A stretch of DNA of 64,000 nucleotides, from positions 39,580,605 to 39,644,604 of the forward strand of contig CM077643.1 in the NCBI GenBank assembly GCA_039707465.1, read 5' to 3'. The number at the start of each line of letters is the position of its first letter. The stretch's first letter is position 1. This DNA comes from Rhabdophis nuchalis. Its lineage: Eukaryota; Chordata; Lepidosauria; Squamata; Natricidae. Positions 20,678 through 32,345 of this stretch are shown piece after piece. The position numbers were made by a program, and so were the translations under genes. The notes under the pieces were generated by a model. The model was not told the origin of the DNA. It worked only from the letters and a program-made list of their open reading frames with translations, and made no database searches.

Positions 20678-20811
20678 CATGGGGGTCAAAATCATGGCCC
20701 ACAGGTTGGATGCGTCACATGATGACCACACCCACCCTGGTTTAACAAAGGGGGAGGGGAAGTTATGATACATCCTGTGACAACAACATGACAATATGTT
20801 TGACACCCCTG
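20678..20811 (-). mobile_element. 134-bp hAT MITE
   Basis: CATGGGGGTCAAAAT and GTTTGACACCCCTG termini, flanks ACCTAGAT (20670-20677) and ACTTAGAT (20812-20819), seven of eight matching. It is the inverted relative of 19274-19408. Confidence 0.8.
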
Positions 20812-20819
20812 ACTTAGAT

Positions 20820-21370
20820 GGTAGAGAGATAGATGGACCAACAGATGGATAGTTTCCTCATGTAATTTCCATTGGGTGTTAGTATCTAATGGACAAGCAC
20901 CTCTGCTCATCTTCTGTTTACAATAAGAGGAAAGAAAAATAAATATTGTTGGATGTTAGATAGAAAATTTATGTGGAACAAAATTATATTAATGTTATTT
21001 GTGTAAAGAAAATTTAATTTCTCATAAAAAAGTCCCCTTGTCAATTTTTCTTGCACATTATGAGGATTTCTCCAGGCACATCACCTACAATGAGAGAAAG
21101 AAGAAATCTGTTTTAAATGCTGCAGAATTAACAACTAACCTACCAGATGGATATGCAAAACTTCATAGTCATGAAGAAAAAGGTCTATAGATTTTGTGGG
21201 AAGGAGGAGGAAGAAGAAAGAGAGAAAACTCCCACAACCTCAGTCTGTTCAATAGCCATGTTGGCTAGGAATTCCATGTGCAACATACTTAGACAAAGGG
21301 AAAGTTTGCATATACTCAAATCAGTTGGTTAACCAATGGCTTAATGCAAGACAGCTCTAGATGACCATCA
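20820..21370. other. Unique sequence
   Basis: A purine-rich patch at 21205-21235. No gene signal. Confidence 0.35.
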
Positions 21371-21378
21371 CACTAAGC

Positions 21379-22067
21379 CCATGATGGCAAACCTATGGCA
21401 CACATGCCACAGGTGGCATGTGGAGCCATATCTGCCAGCACGTGAACTGTCAGCTGCAGTGCACATGTGTGTGCTGGCAGCTGATTCTCAGCCTTTTGGA
21501 GGGCCAGGGGAGGACATTTTCACCCTTCCCAGGTTCCAGAAAAGTCTCTGGAGTCTGGGCAGGGCAAAAAACATGCCCAGTGGACCAACCGGAAGTTCAG
21601 AAACAATCTGCTTCTAGAGGGCCTCCAGAGTCTGGGGAGGGCAAAAAACATGCCCAGTGGACCAACTGGAAGTTCAGAAACAATCTGCTTCTGGAGGGCC
21701 TCCAGAGTCTGGGGAGGGCAAAAAACAGGCCCTATGGGCCAACCAGAAGTTCAAAAGCAATCCATTTCCGGTTTCTGGACAGCCTCCAAGGGGACGGGGG
21801 AGGCCATTTTCATCCTCCCCAGGCTTTAGGAAAGCCTATGGAACCTGGGGAGGGCGAAAACAACCTCCACCAGCCCCCCAGAGGAAATTTCAAGCTCAGT
21901 TGGAGGCGAGTAGTGCGGCATACATGGAGGGAGTGTGTGGGGGTGTTTGTGTTCCCATGCACATGTGGGGACATGTTTTGCATTATGGGTGCCGGTACAC
22001 ATGCATGCTATCGTGCGCATGCCCTCACATTTTTGGCATCCAACAACAAAAAGGTTAGCCATCACTG
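21379..22067. mobile_element. Non-autonomous hAT, 689 bp
   Basis: Perfect 8-bp duplications CACTAAGC lie at 21371-21378 and 22068-22075. The ends, CCATGATGGCAAACC and GGTTAGCCATCACTG, match those of 49231-49604. The interior holds near-tandem blocks (21520-21600, 21600-21680, 21680-21760) around 'gcctccagagtctggggagg'. Overlapping frames come from these tandem copies; no transposase motif is present. Confidence 0.85.
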
Positions 22068-22075
22068 CACTAAGC

Positions 22076-22984
22076 CCTCCAGATTTCAGTGGCCTGGTTC
22101 TAGGGTTTGAGGCCTTGTATGCTTCCCACAAGGAACCTGAGGAAAAAAGTCAACACTTCTCTGGCTAATCTCGAAAGTACCCTCTCTCTCTTCATAAATT
22201 GATAACATCCTATGAAGCTGAAAAGCCAATAAAAGCACAAAGAATTTTCAAATCTGCACACTTGGTTACCATAGATTTGCAGGTTGGAGATGAGCCAAGG
22301 CAACCTTAGCACGATGCCACTTAATAAAGCAAACTGCTTGGTAAAAGACATTTTCCATAATTCCTAGCAAGTCACGCATTCCATTGGGGCCTCTGAGAAC
22401 CAGTTGTTTCTGCTACGAATGGCCACTTAATGAGCCTGAATCACTTCAATCTGGGAGAGGAAACTCCCAAGAGAAAGATGTACTTCAACATCTATCTCCC
22501 GTGGTCATTATAATGCCATTGACATTTCAGGAGGTTCTTGACCAAAAAAGCAAAACAAAACCCCACTTGTTTCTTTAGTTTGCTAAAAGAGGAGAATTAA
22601 TATTCTTTGTCCACCACATCAAGAAAGTTAAAAATTGGTGCTGATTTAATTGGCTTCATCGGACACAAAGGGGAGGTAAGACTTTACAGGAAAAAAATAT
22701 TAGATGGCTATTTTGCACCATGATTAATGAGATTTGGGGAACCTGCTGTAGTTATTATTGGCATCTCAGATGTGGAAATTACTATCTCCTGCTTCTCATT
22801 TGATCTGCCAATATTAGGAACTCTGGAGCTGGTAAATTGGTAGCGGAAAAGCTCAGCACATATGTTAAGACAGACATGGCCAGCAAAGCTTCTGACATAA
22901 TGATATTAACCATAAAGTTTCCTAATTTGATGCTAAGCCTGCAGATCTCTCATTTCAGAGAATGACAGGTAGAAAAATGAATAG
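22076..22984. other. Unique sequence, possible conserved non-coding DNA
   Basis: No repeat recognised, balanced composition. Only comparison with other squamates could show constraint. Confidence 0.35.
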
Positions 22985-23575
22985 AACAACAGAACAGAAC
23001 AGAACAGAATGGAACGGAACAGAACAGAATAGAATAGAATAGAATAGAATAGAATAGAATAGAATGGAATAGAATTCTTTATTGGCCAAGTGTGAACACA
23101 CAAGGAACTTGTCTCTGGTGCATAAGCTCTCAGTGCACTACAAAAAAGAAAGTGATAGGTCATAAATCATAGTTACAATAATTAATCATACAATACAGAG
23201 AACAAGTGATAAAGATGCCAATCATAAGATGCCAATAGGAGAAGATAATAGGAAAGATGAGAAGAGAAGATGAGAAAGATGAGAAGGATCATAGCAATAC
23301 AACCTACTACATGGGTACATATTTTTCAGTCTAAGACAGTGCTGTGGGAATTAGATGTTCAGAAGAGTGATGGCAGGGGGGAAAAACTATCTTTGTGTCT
23401 AATTGTTTTAGCATGAAATACCCTAAAGCGGCATCGTGAGGGGAGATGTTTATGTCCAGGATGTGAGGGGATGTGAGAACAGTAAGAGAGATTTTGATAG
23501 AGAGGGAAAGAGGGGAGAAGAAAGAAGGGAGACTGTTAGTGAATTGCCTGCAGTGATTCTCCTTGAAAAATGTCC
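22985..23575 (-). mobile_element. LINE 3' part with (GAACA/GAATA)n tail
   Basis: A pentanucleotide array (22985-23068) leads into 'gaattctttattggccaagt', the 3' end of a CR1/Rex-like LINE family seen again at 58190-58880. The minus-strand frame near 23331-23639 keeps SPHILDINIS, typical of that family's RT C-terminus. Tail arrays of this type are known to seed microsatellites in snakes. Confidence 0.75.
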
Positions 23576-23577
23576 TA

Positions 23578-23830
23578 CCCTTTTCCCCTAAAAATAAGGC
23601 CACCTCAGATAATAAGCCCAACCAGCCTTTTGAGTGCATGCGCTAAAATAAGCCCTCCCCCCAAAATAAGCCCTCCCTAAAAATATTGCAACACAGCAGC
23701 AGCCATGAGGTGACCACGCTCACTGCCTCCTGCACCTCAAAATAATAAGACTTCCCTGAAAATAATGCCAAGCGCTTATTTCGGGGGTCAAAAGAAAATC
23801 GGACGCTGTCTTATTTTGGGGAAAACATGG
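23578..23830. mobile_element. 253-bp non-autonomous TA-target transposon
   Basis: The ends, CCCTTTTCCCCTAAAAATAAG and the reverse complement of CTTATTTTGGGGAAAACATGG, are imperfect inverted repeats. TA flanks both sides (23576-23577, 23831-23832), which suggests a Tc1/mariner-type target. Confidence 0.6.
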
Positions 23831-23832
23831 TA

Positions 23833-24340
23833 GCATGGAAAAAATGTTATTGCTGTCCGTATTTTCCACCATTTGTTTTGCAAATTATGAAGTTTGCAAC
23901 AGAAGGACCAGTAGGAATTGGCCAGCCAAGCCAGAGAGCTGTTTTTAAAACCAATTTTCATCTGATTGCTAACTTTATGAGTTAAAGAAAAATGCTCTGT
24001 CGTTCAATCCATCTATCATCTGATTCAAATAAAGCACACAGATAGCTTATTCTTTTTCTATGTCAATCATAGGGAAGAAGGGAAAGCAGTTTTAGGAAGG
24101 GGAAGCTAGACTTTGCCTGTAAGTGATTGTTTGTACCTGTCAGAAATATGTTTTTGCTTATTATATGAATATGACAGCTGGCAGAAATCCTGTATCTTGA
24201 GATTCAAATGACACATTTTCCCTTTCAAATGCTAAACCTATAAAATTAATCTATTTGTCATTATTTTCAGGAAGTCACCGCCAATTAGATTTGTACACTA
24301 ATCAATGAGATTGGGGTTTGGGACCTTTCTAGAGTTTCTT
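23833..24340. other. Unique AT-rich sequence
   Basis: No repeat or coding signal; candidate for conservation tests. Confidence 0.35.
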
Positions 24341-24539
24341 GATATTCATTTATTTATTTATTTTATTTATATTAAATTTATATCCCGCCCTTCTCCAGAA
24401 GGACCCAGGGCGGCGCACAGGAATTAAAAACAGACAAATATAACAATATAAAATTTAAAAGATATTAAACTCTCAACCTGTGCTAAAATCAATTAAAATC
24501 CCCAATTTAAAACTGTCTAAAAGCAGTCACAGCGGAAGG

Positions 24540-25264
24540 TTATGCTAGGCCGGCTTGATGGAAAAGGTGTGTCTTTAGACACTGGCGGAAGAGGCGGAGG
24601 TCAGAGATGCTGCGTAGTTCAGGGGGTAAGTCGTTCCAAAGGATAGGGCTCGCCACAGAGAAGGCCCTTCCCCTGGGTGTCGCCAACTGGCATTGCCTGG
24701 CCGACGGAACCCTGAGAAGGCCCTCTCTGTGGGAGCGGATCGGACGAAGGGATGTATGGGGCAGGAGACGGTCTCGCATATAACTAGGTCCCGAGCCATG
24801 GAGCTCTTTAAAGATGGTCGTCAAGACCTTGAAGCGCACCCGAAAGGCCACAGGTAGCCAGTGCAGCTCGCGCAGGAGCAGTGTTATGCGGGAGTATCTG
24901 GGGGCTCCCGTAATCACCCATGCGGCTGCATTCTGAACTAGCTGTAGCTTTCGAGTGCACCTCAAGGGAAGCCCCATGTAGAGAGCATTACAGTAGTCAA
25001 GTCGGGATGTCACGAGTGCTTGAGTGACTGTGCGAAGGGCAGCCTGGTACAGTAAAGGGCGCAATTGCGCATCAGGCGTACTTGATGGAACGCCCCCCTG
25101 GCCACGGCTGCCACATGGTCCTCCATGGACAGCCGGGAATCTAGGAGGACACCTAAATTACGCACCCTCTCCACGGGGGCCAGGGTTTGGCCCCCAATGG
25201 CCAGAGTTGGAGTTACCTGGCTGAACCGGGCCATCGGAAACCACAGCCACTCAGTCTTGGACGG
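24540..25264 (-). pseudogene. L2 ORF C-terminus
   Basis: Encodes KTEWLWFP, TSRLDYCNALYMGLPLRC, LQLVQNAAA, ELHWLPVAFRVRFKV and WNDLPPELR in the order of the intact copy's residues about 845-1086. A frameshift near 25020-25070 separates two parts. It ends at a normal stop followed by the 3' UTR. Confidence 0.9.
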
Positions 25265-25273
25265 GTTGAGCTT

Positions 25274-25471
25274 CTATTTCTATTTTCTATTTCTAACATT
25301 TATATCCCGCCCTTCTCCGCAAAGGACCCAGGGCAGCGCACAGGAAATTTAAAAAACATACAGAGTACAAAAATAAATACACAATTTAAAATATAAATTA
25401 AACCGTCTTATCCTATGCTAAAAACCCAATTTTAAAATACCCAATAAAACTATCTAAAAGTCCCCATGGGC
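25274..25471 (-). mobile_element. 5'-truncated L2 inserted in L2
   Basis: A 198-bp L2 3' end sits between identical TTGAGCTT (25266-25273 and 25472-25479). Removing it joins codons for KLKL to those for NPSKTEWLWF in the host L2. Confidence 0.8.
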
Positions 25472-26767
25472 TTGAGCTTGAGTTTGTTACTAGCCATCCA
25501 GATCCGTATGGCCTCCAAACACCGGGACAACACCTCGGCAGCATCGTTGGGGTGGTCTGGGGTGGATATGTACAGCTGAGTATCATCAGCGTACAGATGA
25601 TGTCCCACCCCAAAACCACGGATGATCTCGCCCAGCGGCTTCATGTAGGTGTTGAACAGGAGGGGCGAGAGGACCGACCCCTGAAGAACCCCGCATAAGA
25701 GGGGCCTCGAGGCCGACCTCTGCCCCCCTGCCAACATATATTGCGACCGACCAGAGAGGTAGGACAAGAACCACTGCAAAACGGTGCCTCCCAGCCCCCA
25801 GCCCCCCAGTCGGTGCAATAGGATACCATGGTTGATGGTATCAAAAGCCGCTGAGAGGTCTAATAGGACTAGGATAGAGGAATATCCCCTATCCCGTGCC
25901 CTCCAGAGATCATCCACCAACGTGGCCAATGCTGTCTCGGTGCTGTGACCGGGTCGCAAGCCAGACTGGCACGGGTCTAGATAATCAATTTCCTCCAGGT
26001 GTCACAGAAACTGTTGGGCCACCACACTCTCTACAACCTTCGCTAAAAAGTGAAGGTTGGAGACCGGACGGTAATTCTCTAGTAATGCTGGGTCCAGGGA
26101 CGGCTTCTTGAGGAGGGGCCTCACTACCTCCTCTTTCAAGATGGCAGGCAAGGACCCCTCACTCAAAGAAGCATTCACAATATCCTGGAGCCAGCCTCGT
26201 GTCGTCTCCCAGGATGCCAGTACAAGCCAGGAGGGACACGGGTCCAATAAACATGTGGTAGCCTTGAGTCTCTTTGACAACCTGTCCATATCCTTGGTAG
26301 TAACAAAGTCAAACTCCTCCCAAGATGGTGTCTCAAGAACAGCCTCGGACAATCCGACCGGACCCCTCTCGGTGGAGGGCAACTCATTCCGAATTCGAGT
26401 GATTTTATCCTGCAAATATATCCCAAATTCCTCTGCACATCCCTGCAAAGGGGCTTCCTGCGGCCTCTGGTGAAGGAGGGAGCGGGTCACCCCAAACAGG
26501 GCGGCAGGGCGGTTATCTGCAGATGCAATAAGGGTGGCACAATACTCACGTTTGGCCACCCTTATCGCCACTAAGTAAGTCCTAATATGGGCTCTCACTA
26601 GTGTTCGGTCGGCTTCGGAGCGAGAGGATCTCCATCTGCTCTCTAGGCGTCTCTTGTGGCGTTTCCCTCAGCTCCTCGGTAAACCAAGGAGCCTGGGTGA
26701 TTCGGCGCCGCAAGAGAGGCCGCAAGGGCGCGACTCGGTCCAAGGCCCCGTGGCTGCACTCAGCCAT
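25472..26767 (-). pseudogene. L2 RT core remnant
   Basis: Contains PVSNLHFLAKVVESVVAQQ, LLDLSAAFDTINHGILLHRL, GVLQGSVLSPLLF and YADDTQLYIS, the reverse transcriptase palm of the L2 clade. Frameshifts and a stop near 25990 (reading CHRN) break it. Confidence 0.9.
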
Positions 26768-26829
26768 GCAGCCACTAGGTCATCAGTCGAGTCACGGGGC
26801 AAGGCCACAGGTATTGGCCCAAGCTCCCT

Positions 26830-27130
26830 CTGGAACCTTTCCTAAATCTTCTCCATCCAAATATCCATACAAAAACCTTCATAGGGAAAGAAGACACCAA
26901 TTATCTTAATCATGGTCTTTCTCCTTGATGAACAAAATATGAAACCTGTTCCTTCTTCTCTTTTTTTGGTTTGATACTATGATAATAAATCTTCAATTGT
27001 CAGGATCTTACTACCACTGCCTCGTATTCAAGAGATTAGTTTTAAATGAGTAGTTTAATCCGACTCTCCCTTTCCCAAAATGTTTTGATGTTAATTAAAT
27101 CAAACCATGGCATTTTTAAAAACATGCCAA
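26830..27130. other. Unique sequence
   Basis: Nothing recognised. Confidence 0.35.
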
Positions 27131-28395
27131 TATCCATAGGCAGACTCACAAGGGAAGAAGAAAACAATAACATACTACCCTTCCTGAATATCCTCATCAG
27201 CAGAGAAAAAGACAAGACATTAGGAATGCAACTCTATTGGAAAACAACCAACATTACCCAAGTGCTACATTACCAAAGTAACAACCTCCTACAAGAGGAT
27301 CGGTGCAAGAGCATCATTCAGATGAATACAAATGCACTGCAGCAACCCAGAACAAGGGAAGAAGGAAGGAGACTGCCTATATATCATCCTCCAACAAGAC
27401 AAATACACACATAACTTTATCAAAAAGTGTCTGACCACTCCACCAACTACAAGCTGTGAAAGAGGATAATACTGCCATATATCAAGAAATCTCAAAAACT
27501 ACCAAGAGACTTTTACAATCACACTGAAACACACAAATCAACTAAAGTCCTTCAAAACATTATAAGTAAACCCAAAGTACACCCTCACCCAAAAAAACCA
27601 TAAGTCATCTGCAATATAAGAGCAAGACTGCGATATCTACTATGTAGCACACACAGACTAGCATCCATGAACACCAATTAACTTTCAGAAGACATAAAAA
27701 AATTCCTTAATTTTACAACACATGGACAGTCAAGTATTGTTTTGGAACTGTTAGCATCTTAGACTAAACCAAATCCAAAAATGCTAGGGAATTCCTGTAA
27801 GCTTAGCATTTAGACAAATCAGCCATCAACAGGCACGTTGAGATAAATAGCAATAGCAGATTTATATACCGCTTCACAGTGCTTTACAACCCTCTCTAAG
27901 CAGTTTACAGCATCAACATATTTTCCCCAACAATCTGTGACTGGGTCTTCATTTTACTGACCTCAGAAGGATGGAATCCTCAGTCAACCTTAAGCTGGTC
28001 AAGATCAAATTCCTGGCTGTGGGCAGAGGTAGCCTGCAATACTGCATTCCAACCACTGTGCCCACCAGGGTTCTAAAACCACATTTACACACCATTCAGA
28101 TGAAGGTGTGCAAAGAAGGAAATGAAAAGACTAGAACAACTCACCTGCAGTCAACACCAAGATAAGCAGAGTTTAATACCAGGATGAATATGAGACAATC
28201 AAGTAGAGACAATCAATTCCCTAATAAAAGGACTACCAAGGAGGAAGTCCAGACACCCCAACACTGGTGAGGCAAGCTATAAACAGGGAGGAAGTCACAT
28301 ACTCATTTACACTGATGAGAATATCTAGTTGTTTAACGAAGCATTTGCAAACAAACAAGCAAGTTCAGAGAGTACTAAGAACTTCAGATAATGTG
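27130..28395 (+). mobile_element. Decayed Penelope-like element (PLE)
   Basis: The 27046-27414 frame keeps LPFLNILISR and LGMQLYWKTT followed by VLHYQSNN, matching the PLE consensus LPFLDvLv, lgt.vYrKpT and yLhy.SN just after the RT core. Later stops and shifts end it. A SINE (27846-28065) interrupts it. Its 3' end (28308-28395) matches one arm of the foldbacks at 34067 and 46681. GIY-YIG residues cannot be made out. Confidence 0.65.
27846..28065 (-). mobile_element. tRNA-derived SINE (squamate type)
   Basis: Begins 'aatagcaatagcagattta' (its 3' end) and closes with 'ctgcattccaaccactgtgc' (tRNA-like 5' end). Same family as 47202, 47622, 56236 and 56773. Confidence 0.75.
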
Positions 28396-29350
28396 TACAA
28401 ATCATGCCTCGCAGGTGGCCGAAGGGATTTGCTGAATTGTCAGTTCCAACTTTGTCGCCTCACACCTCTATCTGCAACTGATGCTACCTTTCAGTCTTCT
28501 CCTGTATTTGTGATTCATTCGCCATAATGGCGACCCTATCCGTCTTCATTGGACTGCTACCTTCCCAAGACCCTTGGTGCCACTTTGGAAACTAAAAGCT
28601 TAAGTTGTAAGCCAGAAACACTTTCTAATGAATTTGGCATCCTAAATCAATAAGCCTCAATCATAGGGTAAAAGTGTGGAAAATCCTCCTCATCTCCAAC
28701 ACATAGTTGCCAGTTATCATCATTGCAGCTGTCAGAAAGCAGCACCAGAAGATAATAGATCACTTGTCAGACAGAGACTCCCATTCGCCTCACCAGGTTC
28801 CCATTTTTCCCCATTATGTGAACTATCGTTTTTCTAGTATGTCTCCAAGTTGCATTCGGCCTCTGATTTATTCTCTGTTCATTTCGTAAAAATGATTATG
28901 TGTCTCTTACCTGTGATTTATAACCATAAATCATCTTTGCCCTGAAAACAGTTGCACGGTATCTACTTCTCTCAACATTTATAAATCTGAAATGTTATTG
29001 TGCCTCTTGGCAGGTGAAGAACAAGTTGCCAGACCTGTGCTGAGAATGCATTCAAACTCTGCTTAGGGAAAGAGTGAAGGCATGTGCCCTCCCTCTGGAT
29101 TCCTGGTACTTTGCAAAAGAGGAGGTTAATGGAATTCATTGACGGAAGACCTCTTGAACAGGAAATGCCAGTCAGGATGTACTAGATCTGAGTTATCTAC
29201 ATTTAGTGTTGCGTGAGTAGAGATGGATTACCCTCTTAGCTGCATAGTTAACATTAATCATTACAAATAGTTAAGGGTCTTCTGGTGACTTAGTATGTGC
29301 CAAATTTGCTGAGCTATAATTCTATGGACAATAACTTCCTTTGCTTGATT
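28396..29350. other. Unique sequence
   Basis: No element or exon recognised. Confidence 0.4.
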
Positions 29351-29358
29351 CTTTAGGC

Positions 29359-29493
29359 CAGGGATGTCCAAACTTGGGAACTTTAAGACTTGTGGACTTC
29401 AACTCCCAGAATTCCCCAGCCAGCTATGCTGGCTGGGGAATTCTGGGAGTTGAAGTCCACAAGTCTTAAAGTTCCCAAGTTTGGACATCCCTG
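29359..29493. mobile_element. Perfect hairpin MITE, 135 bp
   Basis: Two 66-bp arms are perfect reverse complements around a 3-nt loop (TAT). Ends are CAGGGATG and CATCCCTG. Perfect 8-bp duplications CTTTAGGC occupy 29351-29358 and 29494-29501, so it moves like a hAT element. No coding capacity. Confidence 0.9.
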
Positions 29494-29501
29494 CTTTAGG
29501 C

Positions 29502-30602
29502 AGAAGAAGAGAATATTTCTCTTGAAGTGGAGTCCTTTGGTGTTATTTGAACTTGGTTTTATTGCAGGAGTTTTCTTATGTGACTAGGTAATATCATTCG
29601 TGTTAGAAGGGAATGAGATTTGTTCCCTGACAGAGATAGCAGATCATGAAAATGGACCATGAAAATTTGAGGCAGAATAATTTCGCTAGTCTTTTACAGG
29701 GTGGCGGCGGTCTACCTCAGTACTGATCATGTGGCAGAATCCTTCCTTAATCTACCTCTTCAACTTAATATCACCAAGAGACAAGTAGAAGTCAACTGCA
29801 ATGCCACAGGATCACCTAAATGTGAAACAACTTGCATAGAACTTTCATTTGTGTAATTTTTGTCTTAATTAGGAAGAATTGTAAAACTACAGAACAGGGT
29901 TAGAAATTTCCACAAGGCTGCCACTTAAGCTTACTTTGCACCAATCTATCCAGTGTCACAATAACATCAAGGGATAAGGGCAAGAATTTGGAGTTTTTTA
30001 AAGGAGAAATTGAAACACAATCACTTGGTATTTAGGTTGCCAGCTCATGTTTAAGAGAGGTTTTAGAACATCTGGAGAGTTAGAAAACAAGAACAAATTA
30101 AAATGCTGGTGGTATGTGAGAAGAATTAAACAATACAAAGGGTGAAATACATATATTTATAGGACTGACTGGCATCAGTTGAATAGTTATATTTCAGGGA
30201 AAGAGTTTGGAGCTATATTGTAGCAAATGAAGGTAGTTGTATCAATCATATGGTTTGATAATATTGAAAAACTATTTCATGTCAAACATCAACATTTGGG
30301 ATTTTATATGCTTCCTTCTAATCAAGTATGCAATGACACGGTTCGTTTCAGGTTCCTTATCTGTGTGCTGAAAATGTATGTTCAAATTTTATTTTCTGCC
30401 TTCTCAGTTCAGCTTTGAGTGCTAAAACCAAATTTAAAAAAATAGGCATCTTGAACCAACAGGTCATATTGTGTTCAGTCTTGTCACATTAATTCTACCA
30501 TTGAGACACTCTCGCTGAAATCCTTCCAATAATCAGGTCCCAGTCTCAGTTTCCCCTCCCCCCCAGTCTTAGGTTTATTCTGTCTTCTTTCAGCATCAGT
30601 GT
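29502..30602. other. Unique AT-rich sequence
   Basis: Nothing recognised. Confidence 0.4.
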
Positions 30603-30608
30603 ACAATC

Positions 30609-30675
30609 TGTACTGGCTGGGGGATTCTGGGAGTTGAAGTCGACAGGACTTAGTCACCAACGTTGAGAAACACTG
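30609..30675. mobile_element. Single arm of the hairpin MITE family
   Basis: 'ggctgggggattctgggagt' and a terminus GAGAAACACTG match one arm of the hairpin family with a different outer end. The other arm is lost. Confidence 0.65.
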
Positions 30676-30805
30676 GTCTGCATGCAAAAAGGCATTATAT
30701 ATTATAACAATAACAACAAAAAGTAACTATAAAGCTATTAGAGAACAAATTATATGCTTAAAAAAAAAATTAGATACAGGAAACAAAACCATAAAAAAGT
30801 ACAGC

Positions 30806-31129
30806 CAGTGGTGGGATTCAGCCAGTTCACACCTATTTATTGGAAGAAATCTCTTCTTGTTTTTATTTCCATTTTACACAGCTAATCATGGAAGGCAGGC
30901 AGGAAGGAAACATTTTGGTGTTGTTTCTAGCCTAATCTTTATTGCTCTACTTACAGAAACTGCCTCTCCAGTTAACCCTTATTTCATTGTAGCAGCTAAG
31001 GTGAAGCGCCCATCAATGTGAGTGACGTTGAGTTGGCCACGCCCACCCGGTCACATGACCAGGCCATGCCTACCCAGCTGGTCATTAGAGCAGAGAACCA
31101 GTTGTTAAATTATTTGAATCCCACCACTG
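30806..31129. mobile_element. hAT element, 324 bp
   Basis: CAGTGGTGGGATTCAGCC at the left and TTGAATCCCACCACTG at the right are inverted repeats. Flanks AGTACAGC and AGCACAGC match at seven of eight. Relative of 8752 and 63124. Confidence 0.85.
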
Positions 31130-31339
31130 AGCACAGCCCCTTTCCTCAGAGAAAGCAAATATGAAACTATTCAACTTTCAAACTATAAAATTGTTCAATT
31201 TCTAACTCTTAACATTATACTAATGGTAATTCTTTGACAAAGTACTATCAGATAAGTGTTAGCGATCATTTAAATAGTACTTTTCTATGATGATCCTCCC
31301 ACATCTGTTCCCCAGCTTCCCCAATGTTGAACCCATTGC

Positions 31340-31665
31340 TTCTGTCACTAGCTCCATTTAGCTTGTCTTTAGCTAGCCTCTTCTCTTTCTACCTTACCTA
31401 GCTCCAGAGAGTAGATTTTGCATAATGTGTCCAAAGAATGGCAATTTGACCTGATCATTTGTTTTTTTTCAGGGGAGAATTCCTGATTAATTTATCCACT
31501 GATATCTTTAATTGTTATCCATCATATTCTCAAAAATCTTATTCAAGATCAAAGTTTTAATACTTCTCCTTTCTTACTTTTTCAAAGTCCAACTTTCACT
31601 TCCATAAAATATTCCAGGGAATACCATGGCTTGCACAATTCTGATTTTTTTTTAATGTATGGACA
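31340..31665 (-). mobile_element. Old BovB/RTE fragment
   Basis: 'aagtccaactttcacttcca' and 'aataccatggcttgca' parallel the BovB block at 110-165. Strongly diverged. Confidence 0.45.
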
Positions 31666-31671
31666 CATACA

Positions 31672-31735
31672 TTACCTGAATTTATTTTATTACATTTATA
31701 TCCCGCCCTTCTCCGCAAAGGACCCAGGGCAGCGA
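31672..31735 (-). mobile_element. L2 3' tail scrap
   Basis: 'atatcccgcccttctccgca' and 'aaggacccagggcagcg' are the L2 3' terminus, truncated to about 60 bp. Confidence 0.75.
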
Positions 31736-31967
31736 TATATATTAGAAATATATTTTCTAAGACCTTTATGGACACTCTACCAAATAGTAATCTGGACTGC
31801 TACTTCCTTTACTGTTGATAATCAATTCTAAAAGGCAAACATTATCCACCTCTTTGATATATATCCATGGTCTGTTCAAAGGTTGGCTACGCCTGATGTC
31901 ATGTGTCTTCTTTGTATTTAATTATGGTCCCATTTTTTTCATTGTAGCCTTTGTATAGATCTTTAAA

Positions 31968-32015
31968 TACATACATACATACATACATACATACATACAT
32001 ACATACATACATACA
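31968..32015. repeat. (ATAC)n microsatellite
   Basis: About twelve uninterrupted ATAC/CATA units. Confidence 0.95.
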
Positions 32016-32197
32016 TCCTATGATGTGTACAAAAGTGTATATTATGAAAGAATGTGTTTATGCACATTGTAATGAACATATTTTGTATTGATGGAATATT
32101 GCTTAAAACATTATATCAGGCAAAGTAACATATTGGGTTATTCCCAGGTGAGGTAGAAGCCAATCCATGGAGGAGAAGTCCCAAAGGGTTTTTTTTT

Positions 32198-32345
32198 TTC
32201 AAGAGGCAGCTGGACTTTCTGATTTTTCTTTGAAGACATTTCATTTCTCATCCAAGAAGCTTCTTCAGCTTTTCAGGAAAACCAGGAAGTTCAGTTGCCT
32301 CTTGAAAAAAAGCATCTTTGGGACAATCATGACCTGGATGACTGA
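32198..32345. mobile_element. Probable PLE 3'-end fragment
   Basis: 'acatttcatttctcatccaa' to 'gggacaatcatgacctgg' recurs in inverted form at 39301-39525. The assignment to Penelope-like elements is an inference from the similar foldbacks linked to the PLE remnant. Confidence 0.35.

Larger units (their letters stand above)
24341..26790 (-). mobile_element. L2 LINE, long but broken, with nested L2
   Basis: From right to left the element runs through RT core, RT C-terminus, 3' UTR ('atatcccgcccttctccag') and a TTTA tail. The 5' endonuclease half is missing. The frame pieces are separated by frameshifts near 25960, 26000 and 26590. A separate L2 3' end (25274-25471) interrupts it, flanked by TTGAGCTT duplications. 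Confidence 0.9.

Noticed and set aside
21418..22110. 230-codon frame on + strand
   Set aside because: It follows near-tandem blocks inside a non-autonomous hAT with no transposase motif.
28518..28537. Short palindrome CGCCATAATGGCG
   Set aside because: Too short and isolated to distinguish from chance.
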